Part shown: piece after piece, positions 1 through 9,150 of the stretch
Numbering within the stretch: position 1 is the stretch's first letter
How the letters are laid out: each line of letters opens with the position of its first letter
Assembly: GCF_035621455.1 (NCBI RefSeq)
Contig: NZ_CP141822.1
Span: 496,001-560,000, forward strand
Length of the DNA: 64,000 nt
Origin: Vibrio natriegens NBRC 15636 = ATCC 14048 = DSM 759
GTDB lineage: Bacteria > Pseudomonadota > Gammaproteobacteria > Enterobacterales > Vibrionaceae
Direction: 5' to 3'
Notes under the pieces: model-generated
The model's database searches: none
Told to the model about the DNA's origin: nothing
The model's input: the letters and a program-made list of their open reading frames with translations, nothing else
Made by a program: the position numbers and the translations under genes

Positions 1-2424
1 GATGCAGATCGCTTTTTAAGAGCAGCAGATATCATTGCGAATAATGCTCAACAGGAAGAAGTCGCAGTCGTGCTTTCTGCACCGGGTAAAACAACTAATA
101 AACTGGTTGCTGTGATTGAAGGCGCTTTGCGAAATGGTGAAGCAGAATTACAAATTAACGAGTTAGAAGAATCGTTTAAAACGCTTTTTGCCGATATCCA
201 AGCCTTGGTTCCTAATCTGGATGGGACTGGCTACGACAATCAAGTTAAAACCTCGCTCTCTCAATTACGTCAATTTGTCCATGGCATCAGCCTGTTAGGC
301 ATGTGTCCAAACAATGTGAATGCGCGCATCATCAGTAAAGGTGAACGTGTTTCTATTCAACTAATGAAAGCGGTACTTGAAGCAAAAGGTCAAAAAGCCA
401 GCCTAATTGATCCGGTTGAATACCTTTATGCTCAAGGCGATCATCTTGAAGCGATGGTTGATGTTGATATTTCTACACAAAACTTCCGCCAAAAGCCTCT
501 TCCTCAAGGTCATGTCAACATCATGCCTGGTTTTACTGCCGGCAATGAGAAAGGAGAACTGGTTACTCTAGGTCGTAACGGTTCAGACTATTCGGCTGCG
601 GTTTTGGCTGCTTGTCTTCGCGCCGATTGTTGTGAAATCTGGACTGACGTTGATGGCGTATACAACTGTGATCCTCGCTTGGTAGAAGATGCACGACTAT
701 TAAAATCACTGAGCTATCAGGAAGCGATGGAGTTGTCTTACTTCGGTGCGTCCGTTCTGCACCCGAAAACCATCGCTCCAATTGCTCAATTCCACATTCC
801 ATGCTTAATCAAGAACAGTTTTAACCCGCAAGGTGCAGGTACGCTGATTGGCCAAGATACTGGTGAAGATAACCTGGCTATCAAGGGTATTACTACTCTG
901 AATGACCTGACCATGGTGAACGTTTCTGGGCCAGGTATGAAAGGCATGGTTGGCATGGCGAGCCGTGTATTTGGTGCTATGTCTTCAGCGGGTGTTTCAA
1001 TCGTACTGATCACTCAGTCATCATCAGAATACAGCATCAGCTTCTGTATCGAAGCAGAAGATAAAGCAAAAGCGCAGCAGACACTGGCAGAAGCGTTTGA
1101 GCTTGAACTGAAAGATGGTCTGCTTGAACCAGTAGAGTTTATCGATGATGTTGCTATCGTGACCCTTGTTGGTGACGGCATGCGTACATCACGTGGTGTG
1201 GCTTCACGTTTCTTCTCATCTCTTGCTGAAGTAAACGTCAACATTGTTGCAATCGCACAGGGTTCTTCAGAGCGCGCTATCTCAGCGGTAATCCCAGAAG
1301 ATAAGATCTCTGAAGCAATCAAAGCCTGTCACATGAACCTGTTCAATTCTAAACACTTCCTTGATGTTTTCGTCGTAGGCATCGGCGGTGTTGGTGGCGA
1401 GCTGGTGGATCAGATTGAACGCCAACAAGCTAAACTGGCAGAAAAAGGCATCATCATTCGCGTATGTGGTCTGGCAAACAGTAAGGGTCTGCTTCTGGAT
1501 AGTGAAGGGCTGCCACTGGAACACTGGCGCGACCGCATGTCTTCAGCCACTGAAGAGTTCAGCCTAGCGCGCCTGATTGCACTTGTGCAACGTAACCACA
1601 TCATTAACCCTGTTTTGGTTGATTGTACTTCGAGTGAAGCCATTGCTAACCAGTACGCTGATTTCTTGGCGGCAGGTTTCCACGTTGTTACTCCAAATAA
1701 GAAAGCCAATACAGCAAGCATGGCTTACTACCACCAGCTTCGCGATGTAGCACGCAGCTCTCGTCGTAAATTGATGTACGAGACAACGGTTGGTGCGGGT
1801 TTGCCGGTTATCGAAAACCTGCAGAATCTCATTTCAGCGGGTGATGAGCTTGAACGATTCACCGGCATTTTGTCTGGTTCACTATCTTACATCTTCGGTA
1901 AGCTAGACGAAGGCATGAGCTTGAGCGAAGCGACCAACATCGCGAAAGAAAACGGCTTCACCGAACCGGATCCTCGTGATGATCTATCGGGTATGGATGT
2001 GGCTCGTAAGCTTCTTATTCTGGCGCGTGAAGCGGGAATGTCGCTAGAGTTGGAAGACGTTGTGGTTGATCAAGCGCTGCCACCGGGCTTTGATGATTCA
2101 GGCAGTGTTGATGAGTTTATGGCGAGACTTCCTGAAGCTGATGCGTACTTTAAAGATCTTGTCGCAAAAGCCGCTGAAGAGGGTAAAGTTTTACGTTATG
2201 TTGGTGAAATCAATGATGGTAAGTGCAAAGTCAGCATTGCTATCGTTGATGAAAATGATCCAATGTTCAAAATTAAAGATGGTGAGAACGCTCTGGCGTT
2301 TTACAGCCGTTACTACCAACCAATCCCATTGGTACTTCGTGGTTACGGTGCAGGTACGGAAGTTACCGCAGCAGGCGTATTTTCAGATGTGATGCGTACT
2401 TTAGGTTGGAAACTAGGGGTATAA
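1..2424 (+). CDS. thrA: Bifunctional aspartokinase I / homoserine dehydrogenase I (5' end outside window)
   Basis: Catalyses the first and third steps of threonine synthesis: phosphorylation of aspartate and NADPH-dependent reduction of aspartate semialdehyde. The frame is open from base 1 and reads [10 protein letters not shown] upstream of the first Met, so the gene begins before the window; about a dozen residues, including the KFGGSS kinase motif, are missing. In order one sees the kinase core, two ACT regulatory modules (roughly residues 290-450 of the visible part), then the dehydrogenase Rossmann segment [10 protein letters not shown] and the catalytic homoserine dehydrogenase part ending GWKLGV. 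First gene of thrABC; its stop lies 5 bases before the thrB start. The threonine attenuator expected upstream is not in the window. Confidence 0.97.
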   Translation, partial: DADRFLRAADIIANNAQQEEVAVVLSAPGKTTNKLVAVIEGALRNGEAELQINELEESFKTLFADIQALVPNLDGTGYDNQVKTSLSQLRQFVHGISLLGMCPNNVNARIISKGERVSIQLMKAVLEAKGQKASLIDPVEYLYAQGDHLEAMVDVDISTQNFRQKPLPQGHVNIMPGFTAGNEKGELVTLGRNGSDYSAAVLAACLRADCCEIWTDVDGVYNCDPRLVEDARLLKSLSYQEAMELSYFGASVLHPKTIAPIAQFHIPCLIKNSFNPQGAGTLIGQDTGEDNLAIKGITTLNDLTMVNVSGPGMKGMVGMASRVFGAMSSAGVSIVLITQSSSEYSISFCIEAEDKAKAQQTLAEAFELELKDGLLEPVEFIDDVAIVTLVGDGMRTSRGVASRFFSSLAEVNVNIVAIAQGSSERAISAVIPEDKISEAIKACHMNLFNSKHFLDVFVVGIGGVGGELVDQIERQQAKLAEKGIIIRVCGLANSKGLLLDSEGLPLEHWRDRMSSATEEFSLARLIALVQRNHIINPVLVDCTSSEAIANQYADFLAAGFHVVTPNKKANTASMAYYHQLRDVARSSRRKLMYETTVGAGLPVIENLQNLISAGDELERFTGILSGSLSYIFGKLDEGMSLSEATNIAKENGFTEPDPRDDLSGMDVARKLLILAREAGMSLELEDVVVDQALPPGFDDSGSVDEFMARLPEADAYFKDLVAKAAEEGKVLRYVGEINDGKCKVSIAIVDENDPMFKIKDGENALAFYSRYYQPIPLVLRGYGAGTEVTAAGVFSDVMRTLGWKLGV

Positions 2425-2429
2425 CAGTA

Positions 2430-3401
2430 ATGAGTTCAAGTGATATGGATGTAGTGGTTTATGCCCCAGCATCAATTGGTAATGTAAGCGTAGGTTTTGA
2501 TGTTTTGGGAGCGGCTGTCTCTCCTATCGATGGCACCTTATTGGGTGATCGAGTCCTAGTGAAATCTGGTTCTGAGCCATTTAGCTTGAAAACCGCAGGT
2601 AACTTCGTCTCGAAGTTACCTACAGAACCAAAAGAAAACATCGTTTACGACTGTTGGGTTGTATTTGCTCGCGAGCTAGATAGAAAGGGCGCAGAGCTGA
2701 AACCATTGGAAATGACACTCGAGAAGAACATGCCTATCGGTTCTGGTCTTGGTTCCAGTGCTTGTTCTATTGTTGCTGCATTAGATGCTTTGAACCGTTT
2801 TCACGGGCAACCACTTAATGAAACTGAGCTGTTAGCGCTAATGGGCGAGATGGAAGGTAAAATTTCTGGTGGTATCCATTATGACAACGTTGCACCTTGT
2901 TACTTAGGTGGCGTGCAGTTGATGCTTGAAGAGCTTGGTATCATTAGCCAGGAAGTGCCATGTTTTGATGACTGGTACTGGGTAATGGCTTATCCGGGAA
3001 TCAAAGTGTCTACTGCTGAAGCTCGAGAGATCCTACCATCTCAGTACCGTCGACAAGATATCATAGCTCACGGTCGACACCTTGCAGGCTTTATTCACGC
3101 GTGTCATTCTGGTCAACCGGAACTTGCGGCGAAAATGATCAAAGACGTGATCGCAGAACCGTATCGTGAGAAACTGCTACCAGGTTTTGCAAACGCTCGC
3201 CAATACGCAGCATCTGCAGGCGCGTTAGCAACCGGTATTTCTGGCAGTGGCCCAACACTGTTCAGTATTTGCAAAGAGAAAGATGTCGCTGAGCGAGTTG
3301 CTCGCTGGTTAGAACAAAACTACGTACAAAACGAAGAAGGATTCGTCCACGTTTGTCGTCTGGATAAACAGGGTTCGAAAGTAACAGGAAGTGAGCTATG
3401 A
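2430..3401 (+). CDS. thrB: Homoserine kinase
   Basis: GHMP-family kinase that phosphorylates homoserine to O-phosphohomoserine in the threonine pathway, in the cytoplasm. The N-terminus [17 protein letters not shown] and the ATP-binding loop [12 protein letters not shown] (about residue 100) are diagnostic, and the C-terminal GISGSGPT motif is present. The ATG at 2430 was chosen because an AGGGG Shine-Dalgarno (SD) lies just upstream inside the thrA tail; an in-frame start at 2406 would overlap thrA and lengthen the family N-terminus. A later ATG at 2445 is also possible. The stop overlaps the thrC start by 4 bases (ATGA), typical of translational coupling. Length 323 aa, usual for the family. 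Confidence 0.96.
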   Translation: MSSSDMDVVVYAPASIGNVSVGFDVLGAAVSPIDGTLLGDRVLVKSGSEPFSLKTAGNFVSKLPTEPKENIVYDCWVVFARELDRKGAELKPLEMTLEKNMPIGSGLGSSACSIVAALDALNRFHGQPLNETELLALMGEMEGKISGGIHYDNVAPCYLGGVQLMLEELGIISQEVPCFDDWYWVMAYPGIKVSTAEAREILPSQYRRQDIIAHGRHLAGFIHACHSGQPELAAKMIKDVIAEPYREKLLPGFANARQYAASAGALATGISGSGPTLFSICKEKDVAERVARWLEQNYVQNEEGFVHVCRLDKQGSKVTGSEL

Positions 3402-4678
3402 AGCTTTACAATATAAAAGAAAATGATGAACAAGTTTCCTTTGGCCAAGCCGTTCGCCAAGGATTAGGTCGTAACCAAGGCCTGTTTTTTCCATCGGAAT
3501 TACCAAAATTTGATGATATTGATGCGCTGCTAGAAGAAGACTTTGTCTCGCGTAGTACAAAAATTCTTTCTGCATTGATTGGTGATGAGCTGACAGAAGA
3601 CCAAGTGAACTCTATGGTTGATGCGGCTTTCCAATTCCCAGCGCCTATCAAACAAGTAAAAGATGGCGTTTATGCGTTAGAGCTTTTCCATGGTCCGACA
3701 CTGGCGTTTAAAGACTTCGGTGGTCGTTTTATGGCGCAATCACTGGCTGCGGTATCTACTGGTGGTAAGATCACGATTCTTACAGCAACATCCGGTGATA
3801 CAGGTGCTGCGGTTGCACATGCTTTCTACGGTATGGAAGACATCAACGTTGTGATTCTTTACCCTAAAGGCAAAATCAGCCCGCTACAAGAAAAGCTGTT
3901 CTGTACGCTAGGTAAGAACATCCATACAGTAGCAATTAACGGTGACTTCGATGCTTGTCAGGCACTTGTTAAGCAGGCATTTGATGATGCCGCTCTGCGT
4001 GAAGAAATCGGACTAAACTCAGCGAACTCAATCAACATCAGCCGTTTGATGGCGCAAATCTGCTACTACTTTGAAGCAGCAGCGCAAATGAGTAAACAAG
4101 AGCGTGAGAACCTGGTTATCTCTGTACCAAGTGGTAACTTCGGTAACCTAACCGCTGGTTTGCTGGCAAAAGCGCTTGGTTTACCAATTAAACGTTTTAT
4201 TGCCGCAACAAATGCGAACGATACAGTACCTCGCTACCTAGAAACAGGACAGTGGGATCCAAAACCAACGGTTGCAACGACATCTAACGCGATGGACGTA
4301 AGCCAACCAAACAACTGGCCACGTATCGAAGAGCTTTGCCGCGTAAAAGAGTGGGGCTTGGAAACGCTGGGCAAAGGTGCAGTTTCTGATGAGCAAAGTG
4401 CCGAGTCAGTAAAAGAGCTGAACTCACTGGGTTACCTATGCGAGCCGCATGGTGCAATCGCTTATCGCGTACTGGATGAGCAGCTTCAAGCCGGTGAGAC
4501 TGGTTTGTTCCTATGTACTGCTCACCCTGCGAAGTTCAAAGAAGTGGTGGATGATATCTTAGGATCTGATATCGACCTACCAGCACCACTGGCTAAGCAT
4601 GCTGTGATGGACCTATTGTCTGAAGATTTAGATGCGGATTTTGATGCACTAAAAACAGTACTGCGTCGCGTACAATAA
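3398..4678 (+). CDS. thrC: Threonine synthase
   Basis: PLP-dependent enzyme converting O-phosphohomoserine to threonine, the last step of the pathway. At 426 aa it is the usual size of the gamma-proteobacterial form. The PLP-lysine region reads [18 protein letters not shown] near residue 107, and the phosphate-binding loop region [13 protein letters not shown] follows near residue 240. It starts inside the end of thrB (ATGA overlap), so it should be translated by coupling as the third gene of thrABC. A strong intrinsic terminator follows about 20 bases after the stop, closing the operon. Confidence 0.97.
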   Translation: MKLYNIKENDEQVSFGQAVRQGLGRNQGLFFPSELPKFDDIDALLEEDFVSRSTKILSALIGDELTEDQVNSMVDAAFQFPAPIKQVKDGVYALELFHGPTLAFKDFGGRFMAQSLAAVSTGGKITILTATSGDTGAAVAHAFYGMEDINVVILYPKGKISPLQEKLFCTLGKNIHTVAINGDFDACQALVKQAFDDAALREEIGLNSANSINISRLMAQICYYFEAAAQMSKQERENLVISVPSGNFGNLTAGLLAKALGLPIKRFIAATNANDTVPRYLETGQWDPKPTVATTSNAMDVSQPNNWPRIEELCRVKEWGLETLGKGAVSDEQSAESVKELNSLGYLCEPHGAIAYRVLDEQLQAGETGLFLCTAHPAKFKEVVDDILGSDIDLPAPLAKHAVMDLLSEDLDADFDALKTVLRRVQ

Positions 4679-4701
4679 GCTAAATGCAAGCTAAATGAGA
4701 A

Positions 4702-4727
4702 GGTGGAGCTTAGTCTCCACCTTTTTT
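4702..4727 (+). terminator. Terminator of thrABC
   Basis: 7-bp perfect stem GGTGGAG/CTCCACC with a 6-base loop, followed by six T residues. It lies just after the thrC stop. Confidence 0.9.
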
Positions 4728-4743
4728 ATTTTATAGAGGCAAT

Positions 4744-4769
4744 AAAAAACGACGCTCAGTGAGCGCCGC
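4744..4769 (-). terminator. Terminator of grcA
   Basis: Read on the minus strand, a GC-rich stem (CGGCGCT/AGCGTCG, one G-U pair) is followed by TTTTTT. It lies about 30 bases downstream of the grcA stop. Confidence 0.8.
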
Positions 4770-4797
4770 TTTCAAAACTTACTGGGGTGTCTCTTTA

Positions 4798-5175
4798 TTA
4801 TAGAGACTCAGTAAACGTACGTGCGATTACATCACGTTGCTGTTCTGGAGTTAGTGAGTTGAAACGCACTGCGTAGCCAGAAACACGAATGGTTAGCTGA
4901 GGGTATTTTTCAGGGTTAGCGACTGCATCTTCTAGTGTTTCACGCTTAAGCACGTTCACGTTTAAGTGCTGACCACCTTCAATTTTAGGTGCCGTTTCGA
5001 TTGCTACTTCGCGGCTTTCGTATTCACCTAGGTCGCTGATTGCAATAACTTGGTCAGCTTCATAGCCTGCTGATGCTGCAATACAACGAGCTTCGTTTTT
5101 TTCACCATCTAGTAGCCAGATAGAGTTTAGTAGTTCGTCATTCGCTGCTTTAGTAATTTGGATACCTTGGATCAT
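4798..5175 (-). CDS. grcA: Autonomous glycyl radical cofactor GrcA (YfiD)
   Basis: Small replacement domain for pyruvate formate-lyase: it carries the C-terminal glycyl-radical segment and restores activity to oxygen-damaged PflB. The protein is 125 aa and ends with the glycyl-radical motif RVSGYAVRF (radical glycine about G100) followed by [10 protein letters not shown], as in E. coli YfiD (127 aa). The ATG at 5175 was chosen over the GTG directly before it because it gives the family N-terminus [13 protein letters not shown]; an AGGAGA SD sits 5 bases upstream. Single-gene unit with its own terminator. Upstream are a TATAAT box and two FNR-like palindromes, consistent with anaerobic induction. 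Confidence 0.95.
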   Translation of the reverse strand: MIQGIQITKAANDELLNSIWLLDGEKNEARCIAASAGYEADQVIAISDLGEYESREVAIETAPKIEGGQHLNVNVLKRETLEDAVANPEKYPQLTIRVSGYAVRFNSLTPEQQRDVIARTFTESL

Positions 5176-5242
5176 CACTGTCTCCTAGTCCACTTACGTG
5201 GTGTTTATTGGTGTTAGTTTTCAAACTTTTATTGAGCTGAGT

Positions 5243-5248
5243 ATTATA
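5243..5248 (-). promoter_or_regulatory. Predicted -10 box of grcA
   Basis: Perfect TATAAT on the minus strand. It would place the transcription start near 5236-5238, so that the proximal FNR-like site is centred about 41-43 bases upstream, as in a class II FNR promoter. Confidence 0.6.
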
Positions 5249-5272
5249 TAGCTAATAACCACTATTTTAATA

Positions 5273-5286
5273 TTGATTTAAGTCAA
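5273..5286 (-). promoter_or_regulatory. FNR-like site, proximal (grcA)
   Basis: TTGAC-TTAA-ATCAA on the minus strand, 9 of 10 positions of the FNR consensus TTGAT-N4-ATCAA. Centre 5279.5. Confidence 0.65.
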
Positions 5287-5325
5287 AAAACAACCAAAAA
5301 CATTAATTTTATTAAGGTTGTTTTG

Positions 5326-5339
5326 TTGAGGTAAATCAA
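5326..5339 (-). promoter_or_regulatory. FNR-like site, distal (grcA)
   Basis: TTGAG-GTAA-ATCAA on the plus strand, 9 of 10 FNR consensus positions. Centre 5332.5, exactly 53 bp from the proximal site. Confidence 0.6.
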
Positions 5340-5502
5340 TAAAGTGTTTAAAAACATACTGATTACACTATTTTTGATAAGATAAAAAATATTTTAAATG
5401 CATTTATGTTGTTAATTTACTACATATTGTTGATTTGAATTTAACCTGTGATGTGTAACTAATTGTATTTAGGTACGCACACTGAAAGTCTGAAGTGATT
5501 AA

Positions 5503-6390
5503 ATGACAAACATGAAAAACAAGTTTGGGAACAAGATGATCGGCGCTCACGTCTCTGCGGCTGGTGGTGTCGATCAGGCCCCTTTGCGTGCGCGTGAGAT
5601 TGGCGCTAATGCTTTTGCTTTATTTACCAAAAACCAGCGTCAGTGGGTGGCAAAACCTCTTGAAGCTAAAACCATCAGTGCATTTAAAGCCAATTGCAAA
5701 ATGCTCGGGTTTGGTACTGAAAGCATTTTACCGCATGACTCCTACCTGATTAACTTAGGTGCACCAGAAGAAGAGAAGCTTGATAAATCTCGAGCGGCAT
5801 TCATCGATGAAATGGAGCGTTGTAATCAGCTTGGTCTGACACTTTTAAACTTTCACCCAGGAAGTCACTTAAAGAAAGTATCTGAACAAGAGTGTTTAGC
5901 GACGATTGCAGAATCAATTAATCTTGCGCATAAAGCAGTACCAGATGTTATTGCTGTTATTGAGAACACGGCGGGTCAGGGTACCAACCTAGGCTGGAAG
6001 TTTGAGCATCTCGCTGAAATCATTGAGCAAGTGGACGATAAAGAGCGCGTGGGTGTGTGCATCGATACTTGTCATACTTTTACCGCAGGCTACGATTTAA
6101 GAACGAAAGAAGATTGCCAACACACGTTTGCGGAATTCGACCGTATCGTTGGTATGCACTATTTAAGGGCGATGCATTTAAATGATTCAAAAGTCGAATT
6201 TGCTAGCAGAGTTGATCGTCATCATTCTCTAGGGAAAGGTGAAATCGGTTGGGACTGCTTTGAGTATATTGCCAGAGACTCTCGTTTTGATGGTATCCCT
6301 CTGATTTTAGAGACAATTGATCCTGACATTTGGCATCGAGAAATTGATACTCTTCGTGGTTACCATTTGGAAGAATTCAACAAAAATTAA
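5503..6390 (+). CDS. nfo: Deoxyribonuclease IV (endonuclease IV)
   Basis: AP endonuclease of base-excision repair: cleaves 5' of abasic sites and removes 3' blocking groups. It is a TIM-barrel enzyme using a trinuclear zinc centre. Metal-ligand motifs appear in order: [24 protein letters not shown] (Glu), CIDTCHTF (Asp, His), [19 protein letters not shown] (Asp, His) and LETIDP (Glu). Length 295 aa; the family is about 280, so the N-terminus may be slightly shorter (ATG at 5512 or 5536). The ATG at 5503 has a weak GAAG upstream. It is followed by a small ORF and by ung, another base-excision repair gene. Confidence 0.96.
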   Translation: MTNMKNKFGNKMIGAHVSAAGGVDQAPLRAREIGANAFALFTKNQRQWVAKPLEAKTISAFKANCKMLGFGTESILPHDSYLINLGAPEEEKLDKSRAAFIDEMERCNQLGLTLLNFHPGSHLKKVSEQECLATIAESINLAHKAVPDVIAVIENTAGQGTNLGWKFEHLAEIIEQVDDKERVGVCIDTCHTFTAGYDLRTKEDCQHTFAEFDRIVGMHYLRAMHLNDSKVEFASRVDRHHSLGKGEIGWDCFEYIARDSRFDGIPLILETIDPDIWHREIDTLRGYHLEEFNKN

Positions 6391-6458
6391 TGCCGTTGTC
6401 ATAGTTGGCACTTTTCTTTCTTAGTGGTTACTGGGGCCATACAAAGAAGGATTGCATT

Positions 6459-6575
6459 ATGTCTCGACCAAACACTTTTACTCCTTTTTCACATACCAGA
6501 CGTTCGGTTCGTTTACCTGCACCTAACCGTCATATCACGGGCCAAGGTCACTTCCGAACGCCGCAGAAACACTAA
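6459..6575 (+). CDS. Small basic ORF, 38 aa, unknown function
   Basis: Not recognised. An ATG at 6459 preceded by a good SD (GAAGGA, 7-base spacing) opens a 38-codon frame beginning MSRPNTFTPFSHTRRSVRL and ending FRTPQKH. It is strongly basic (many Arg, His and Lys) and has no signal peptide or membrane segment. It lies between nfo and ung, on the same strand as both. A longer frame over the same bases (6424-6621) is in another register and lacks an SD. Support is the SD and clean start-stop structure only; a short 5'-UTR element or chance ORF is possible. Confidence 0.4.
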   Translation: MSRPNTFTPFSHTRRSVRLPAPNRHITGQGHFRTPQKH

Positions 6576-6667
6576 ATTCGAATTACCGCTCTCAAGTTGG
6601 GGGAAGTTTTTGTCTGTTTAAGTGTTGCTGGTTAGAATAGAGCAACACTTTCGGACAGGAACTTTCT

Positions 6668-7348
6668 ATGAATCAGTCACCGACATGGCACGATGTGATC
6701 GGCGAAGAAAAAAAACTCAGCTACTTTGTCGACACCTTAAACTTTGTTGAATCGGAACGTTCGGCGGGGAAAACGATCTATCCGCCAAGCAAAGATGTGT
6801 TTAATGCGTTTCGCTATACCGAGTTTAGCGATGTTAAGGTGGTGATTTTAGGTCAGGATCCTTATCACGGTCCGAATCAGGCGCACGGGTTGTGCTTTTC
6901 GGTTTTGCCAGGCGTGAGAACTCCGCCTTCATTGGTGAACATATACAAAGAGCTCGCTCAGGATATCGACGGTTTTGAAATCCCTCAACATGGATTCTTG
7001 CAAAGTTGGGCCGAGCAAGGTGTATTACTGCTTAATACCGTGCTGACGGTTGAGCAGGGCAAAGCACATTCACATTCGAAAACGGGATGGGAAGCGTTCA
7101 CTGATAAAGTGATTGAAGCGATAAACATGCATCAGCAGGGGGTTGTGTTCCTGTTATGGGGCGCGCACGCGCAGAAAAAGGGACGATTTATTGATCGTTC
7201 CAAGCATCATGTCCTTACTGCTCCTCATCCTTCTCCGCTCTCTGCCCATCGAGGCTTTCTGGGGTGTAAGCACTTCTCTCAAGCAAACCAACTACTTACA
7301 GCCCAAGGTAAAGAGCCGATAAATTGGCATTTGCCGATGACGGTGTAA
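6668..7348 (+). CDS. ung: Uracil-DNA glycosylase (family 1)
   Basis: Removes uracil from DNA as the first step of base-excision repair. The 226-aa protein has the catalytic water-activating motif [18 protein letters not shown] near residue 60 and the C-terminal DNA-intercalation motif [14 protein letters not shown] near residue 187; the [12 protein letters not shown] segment is also typical. A GGA-rich SD (GGACAGGAAC) precedes the ATG. A T-rich hairpin terminator follows the stop. Monocistronic or co-transcribed with the small ORF upstream. Confidence 0.97.
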   Translation: MNQSPTWHDVIGEEKKLSYFVDTLNFVESERSAGKTIYPPSKDVFNAFRYTEFSDVKVVILGQDPYHGPNQAHGLCFSVLPGVRTPPSLVNIYKELAQDIDGFEIPQHGFLQSWAEQGVLLLNTVLTVEQGKAHSHSKTGWEAFTDKVIEAINMHQQGVVFLLWGAHAQKKGRFIDRSKHHVLTAPHPSPLSAHRGFLGCKHFSQANQLLTAQGKEPINWHLPMTV

Positions 7349-7355
7349 AGCTAAC

Positions 7356-7390
7356 AACAGCGATTAAGGTTTTCTTATCGCTGTTTTTTT
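7356..7390 (+). terminator. Terminator of ung
   Basis: Stem AACAGCGAT...ATCGCTGTT with a short internal irregularity, followed by seven T residues. Confidence 0.85.
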
Positions 7391-7459
7391 GAGCAGGCTC
7401 AAGCTGGTAATGCATTTCTCATGTACACTTATTAGAAGCAGGTGTTAAGGAGAGACGCT

Positions 7460-8011
7460 ATGATGATCGAAAGAATTCGACGCGAACACGGCTACATGGT
7501 TCGCCTGTTGGCTATATTGCGCCACAAACTTAATGAAATAAAACAAGAACGAGCCATTAACTATGCGTTAGTGGGGGAGATTGTTGACTACCTCTCTACT
7601 CATTCAGAACAAGTTCACCATCCAAAAGAGGACATCCTCTACCATCATTTTCTAGAACATTATGGTAAGCAACGAACCATGGAGAACCTAGAGCAGGAAC
7701 ATAAAGATCTCGCCGAAAAGACCAAAGAATTCTCAACGGTGATCGAGATGATTCTGCAAGATGCTGTGGTACCTCAAGATGTGTTTGTAAGACATCTCGA
7801 AGATTTCATTGATTCACAGAAACGCCACCTCGAACTTGAAGAGCGGAAGATCCTGCCGTTAATAGAAGAGCTGTTTACGACTGAAGACTGGCAGTACGTA
7901 GAAAGTCTCTGGAGTGAAAATGAGGATGATCCGGTATTTGGCGATACCATTGCTGACCGCTATAAACAGTTGGCGGAGCGTGTGCGTCAGAGCGATATGG
8001 AATACATCTAA
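7460..8011 (+). CDS. Hemerythrin HHE domain protein
   Basis: 183-aa cytoplasmic protein of the hemerythrin/HHE cation-binding family. It is an all-helical bundle carrying the metal-ligand pattern: IRREHGYM (about residue 9), HSEQVHHPKEDILYHHF (about 50-65), LEQEHKDL (about 83) and QKRHLELEERKILP (about 125-140). Such proteins bind a di-iron or other metal centre and are linked to oxygen, NO or iron handling; the exact role here is not visible. The ATG at 7460 was chosen because AAGGAGA lies 7 bases upstream; the GTG at 7442 precedes that SD. It has its own downstream terminator and no obvious operon partner. Confidence 0.85.
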   Translation: MMIERIRREHGYMVRLLAILRHKLNEIKQERAINYALVGEIVDYLSTHSEQVHHPKEDILYHHFLEHYGKQRTMENLEQEHKDLAEKTKEFSTVIEMILQDAVVPQDVFVRHLEDFIDSQKRHLELEERKILPLIEELFTTEDWQYVESLWSENEDDPVFGDTIADRYKQLAERVRQSDMEYI

Positions 8012-8022
8012 AGTAACATTCG

Positions 8023-8053
8023 CCCGGGCAAATGTGGAATCTGCTCGGGTTTT
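8023..8053 (+). terminator. Terminator of the HHE gene
   Basis: CCCGGGCA/TGCTCGGG stem (one G-U) with an 11-base loop, followed by TTTT. Confidence 0.7.
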
Positions 8054-8206
8054 CTCACTACTTTTCTTATTTAATAAGAATTAACGAGAAATAAAGTTAA
8101 GCCTGAATATAGGTTTAACGTGCTCAAAATTCTCAATATATGAGAACGAAGGCCAAGTGCGTTCTAAGTGCTCTTAGCCCCCTTGATGAATCGCTCTTTT
8201 CGAAAT

Positions 8207-8237
8207 AACAAAAGGCACCCGTAAGGTGCCTTTTGTT
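8207..8237. terminator. Bidirectional terminator between HHE and DUF3545 genes
   Basis: Perfect 13-bp stem AACAAAAGGCACC/GGTGCCTTTTGTT with a 5-base loop. Its A/T arms make it usable from both sides; it sits 4 bases from the DUF3545 stop. Confidence 0.85.
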
Positions 8238-8241
8238 CGAA

Positions 8242-8427
8242 TTAGAGTTTGATGTCGTCTAGGTTGTAATCGTTACAGACATCAAGTTCACGCAGCTCTT
8301 TTAATAAATTGCGTCTGTCGTTCATCTCTTCAATTTCTCGCCATTTACGTTTCATTGGTTTGGCACGAGATTTGGTTGTTGAGGTAGTATCCAGATTAAA
8401 AATGTCATCTAGTTGAAAGCCGTCCAT
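8242..8427 (-). CDS. DUF3545 family protein
   Basis: 61-aa protein with the central motif SRAKPMKRKWREIEEMNDRRNL flanked by acidic ends (MDGFQLDDIFNL and YNLDDIKL). This pattern matches the DUF3545 family of small Vibrio and Shewanella proteins as I remember it; no function is known. No signal peptide, membrane segment or cysteine pair. It is encoded alone on the minus strand with a strong terminator and a gene-free region upstream. A highly charged helical protein of this kind could bind nucleic acid or a partner protein, but that is inference. Confidence 0.7.
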   Translation of the reverse strand: MDGFQLDDIFNLDTTSTTKSRAKPMKRKWREIEEMNDRRNLLKELRELDVCNDYNLDDIKL

Positions 8428-8990
8428 AAGCCACCTTACCTTGTTTATCTAAACTGTTGTAACCAGTCCTTGTGGAGATTTTTAATTACCACAATAATTG
8501 TGAGAATAGCCATGACATATTTCGAATTTGTGTCTGTATCATGACATTTTCGTGCAAAAACACTTCCACAATCACACTTTAGTTTGTCTTTCTTGCATAA
8601 AAAATGCCCAAACGAGCCAGTGAAAACGATTAAATGAAGAGATTTTCTGTGTTAACGAGAAGGCTGGAATTAGAGCATAAAGCCAAGGTAAAAGTTGCAT
8701 AAAACCACTTTGGTTAAATAGTGGTCGACTAACGATTTTATTAAGGAGGTAACTTTCTGTTACACCTTATGAATACTAGCCTTAAACCGAAAACATGGAC
8801 TGAAACTCTATTGGTTATAAATTGAATATCATTGTTATCTTTAGGTAAGAGATATGTTGCGTTATGTGATGGTTGAGTCTTCTATTTATGTTATTTTTTG
8901 GTGACTTTATAGTGAAATATAACAACATTAAGCATTAAGTTTCATATTGATTTTTGTGTCTCTAGGTTGCATTATCCGCCCGTCAAAAAA
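8428..8990. other. Gene-free stretch upstream of the AGCS symporter, distal part
   Basis: No convincing gene. At 8743-8768 an excellent SD (AAGGAGGTAAC) can pair with GTTACACCTT in a small hairpin; an 18-codon ORF begins at 8769 but is 17 bases from that SD. A further inverted repeat ACCACT...AGTGGT lies at 8704-8725. The rest is AT-rich. Confidence 0.4.
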
Positions 8991-9140
8991 TACGCTGGTA
9001 CGTAAAATGGATGCATGAAGCGACATTTACGATTCTAGATTGCCCTTAAAAACAAACACTACTTAATTAGCTAAGCACACTTTGACACTTAGCAGCAATC
9101 TGGTGGATGGCTAGGATGCATAGACCGGCGCAACTCACTT
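8991..9140 (+). promoter_or_regulatory. Candidate structured leader with duplicated motif
   Basis: Immediately upstream of the symporter gene the pattern CTGGT-N9-GGATGCAT-N4-CG occurs twice, at 8995-9022 and 9100-9127, with identical internal spacing. The first copy sits in a hairpin (CGTAAAATG/CATTTACG, 9001-9031), and a second hairpin (GCTAAG/CTTAGC, 9070-9093) precedes the second copy. This suggests a cis-acting RNA, possibly with two ligand domains. I could not match it to a riboswitch class; it lacks the glycine aptamer core. Confidence 0.4.
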
Positions 9141-9150
9141 TGAGGTACGC

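Noticed and set aside
70..2424. thrA starting at base 70
   Set aside because: The frame is open to base 1 with conserved residues upstream; the true start is outside the window.
6424..6621. 65-codon ORF between nfo and ung
   Set aside because: No ribosome binding site and no recognisable protein; the 38-codon frame at 6459 in another register has a good SD.
8428..9150. Tandem glycine riboswitch upstream of the AGCS symporter, as known in V. cholerae
   Set aside because: The conserved glycine aptamer core sequences are not present; only an unrelated duplicated motif is seen.
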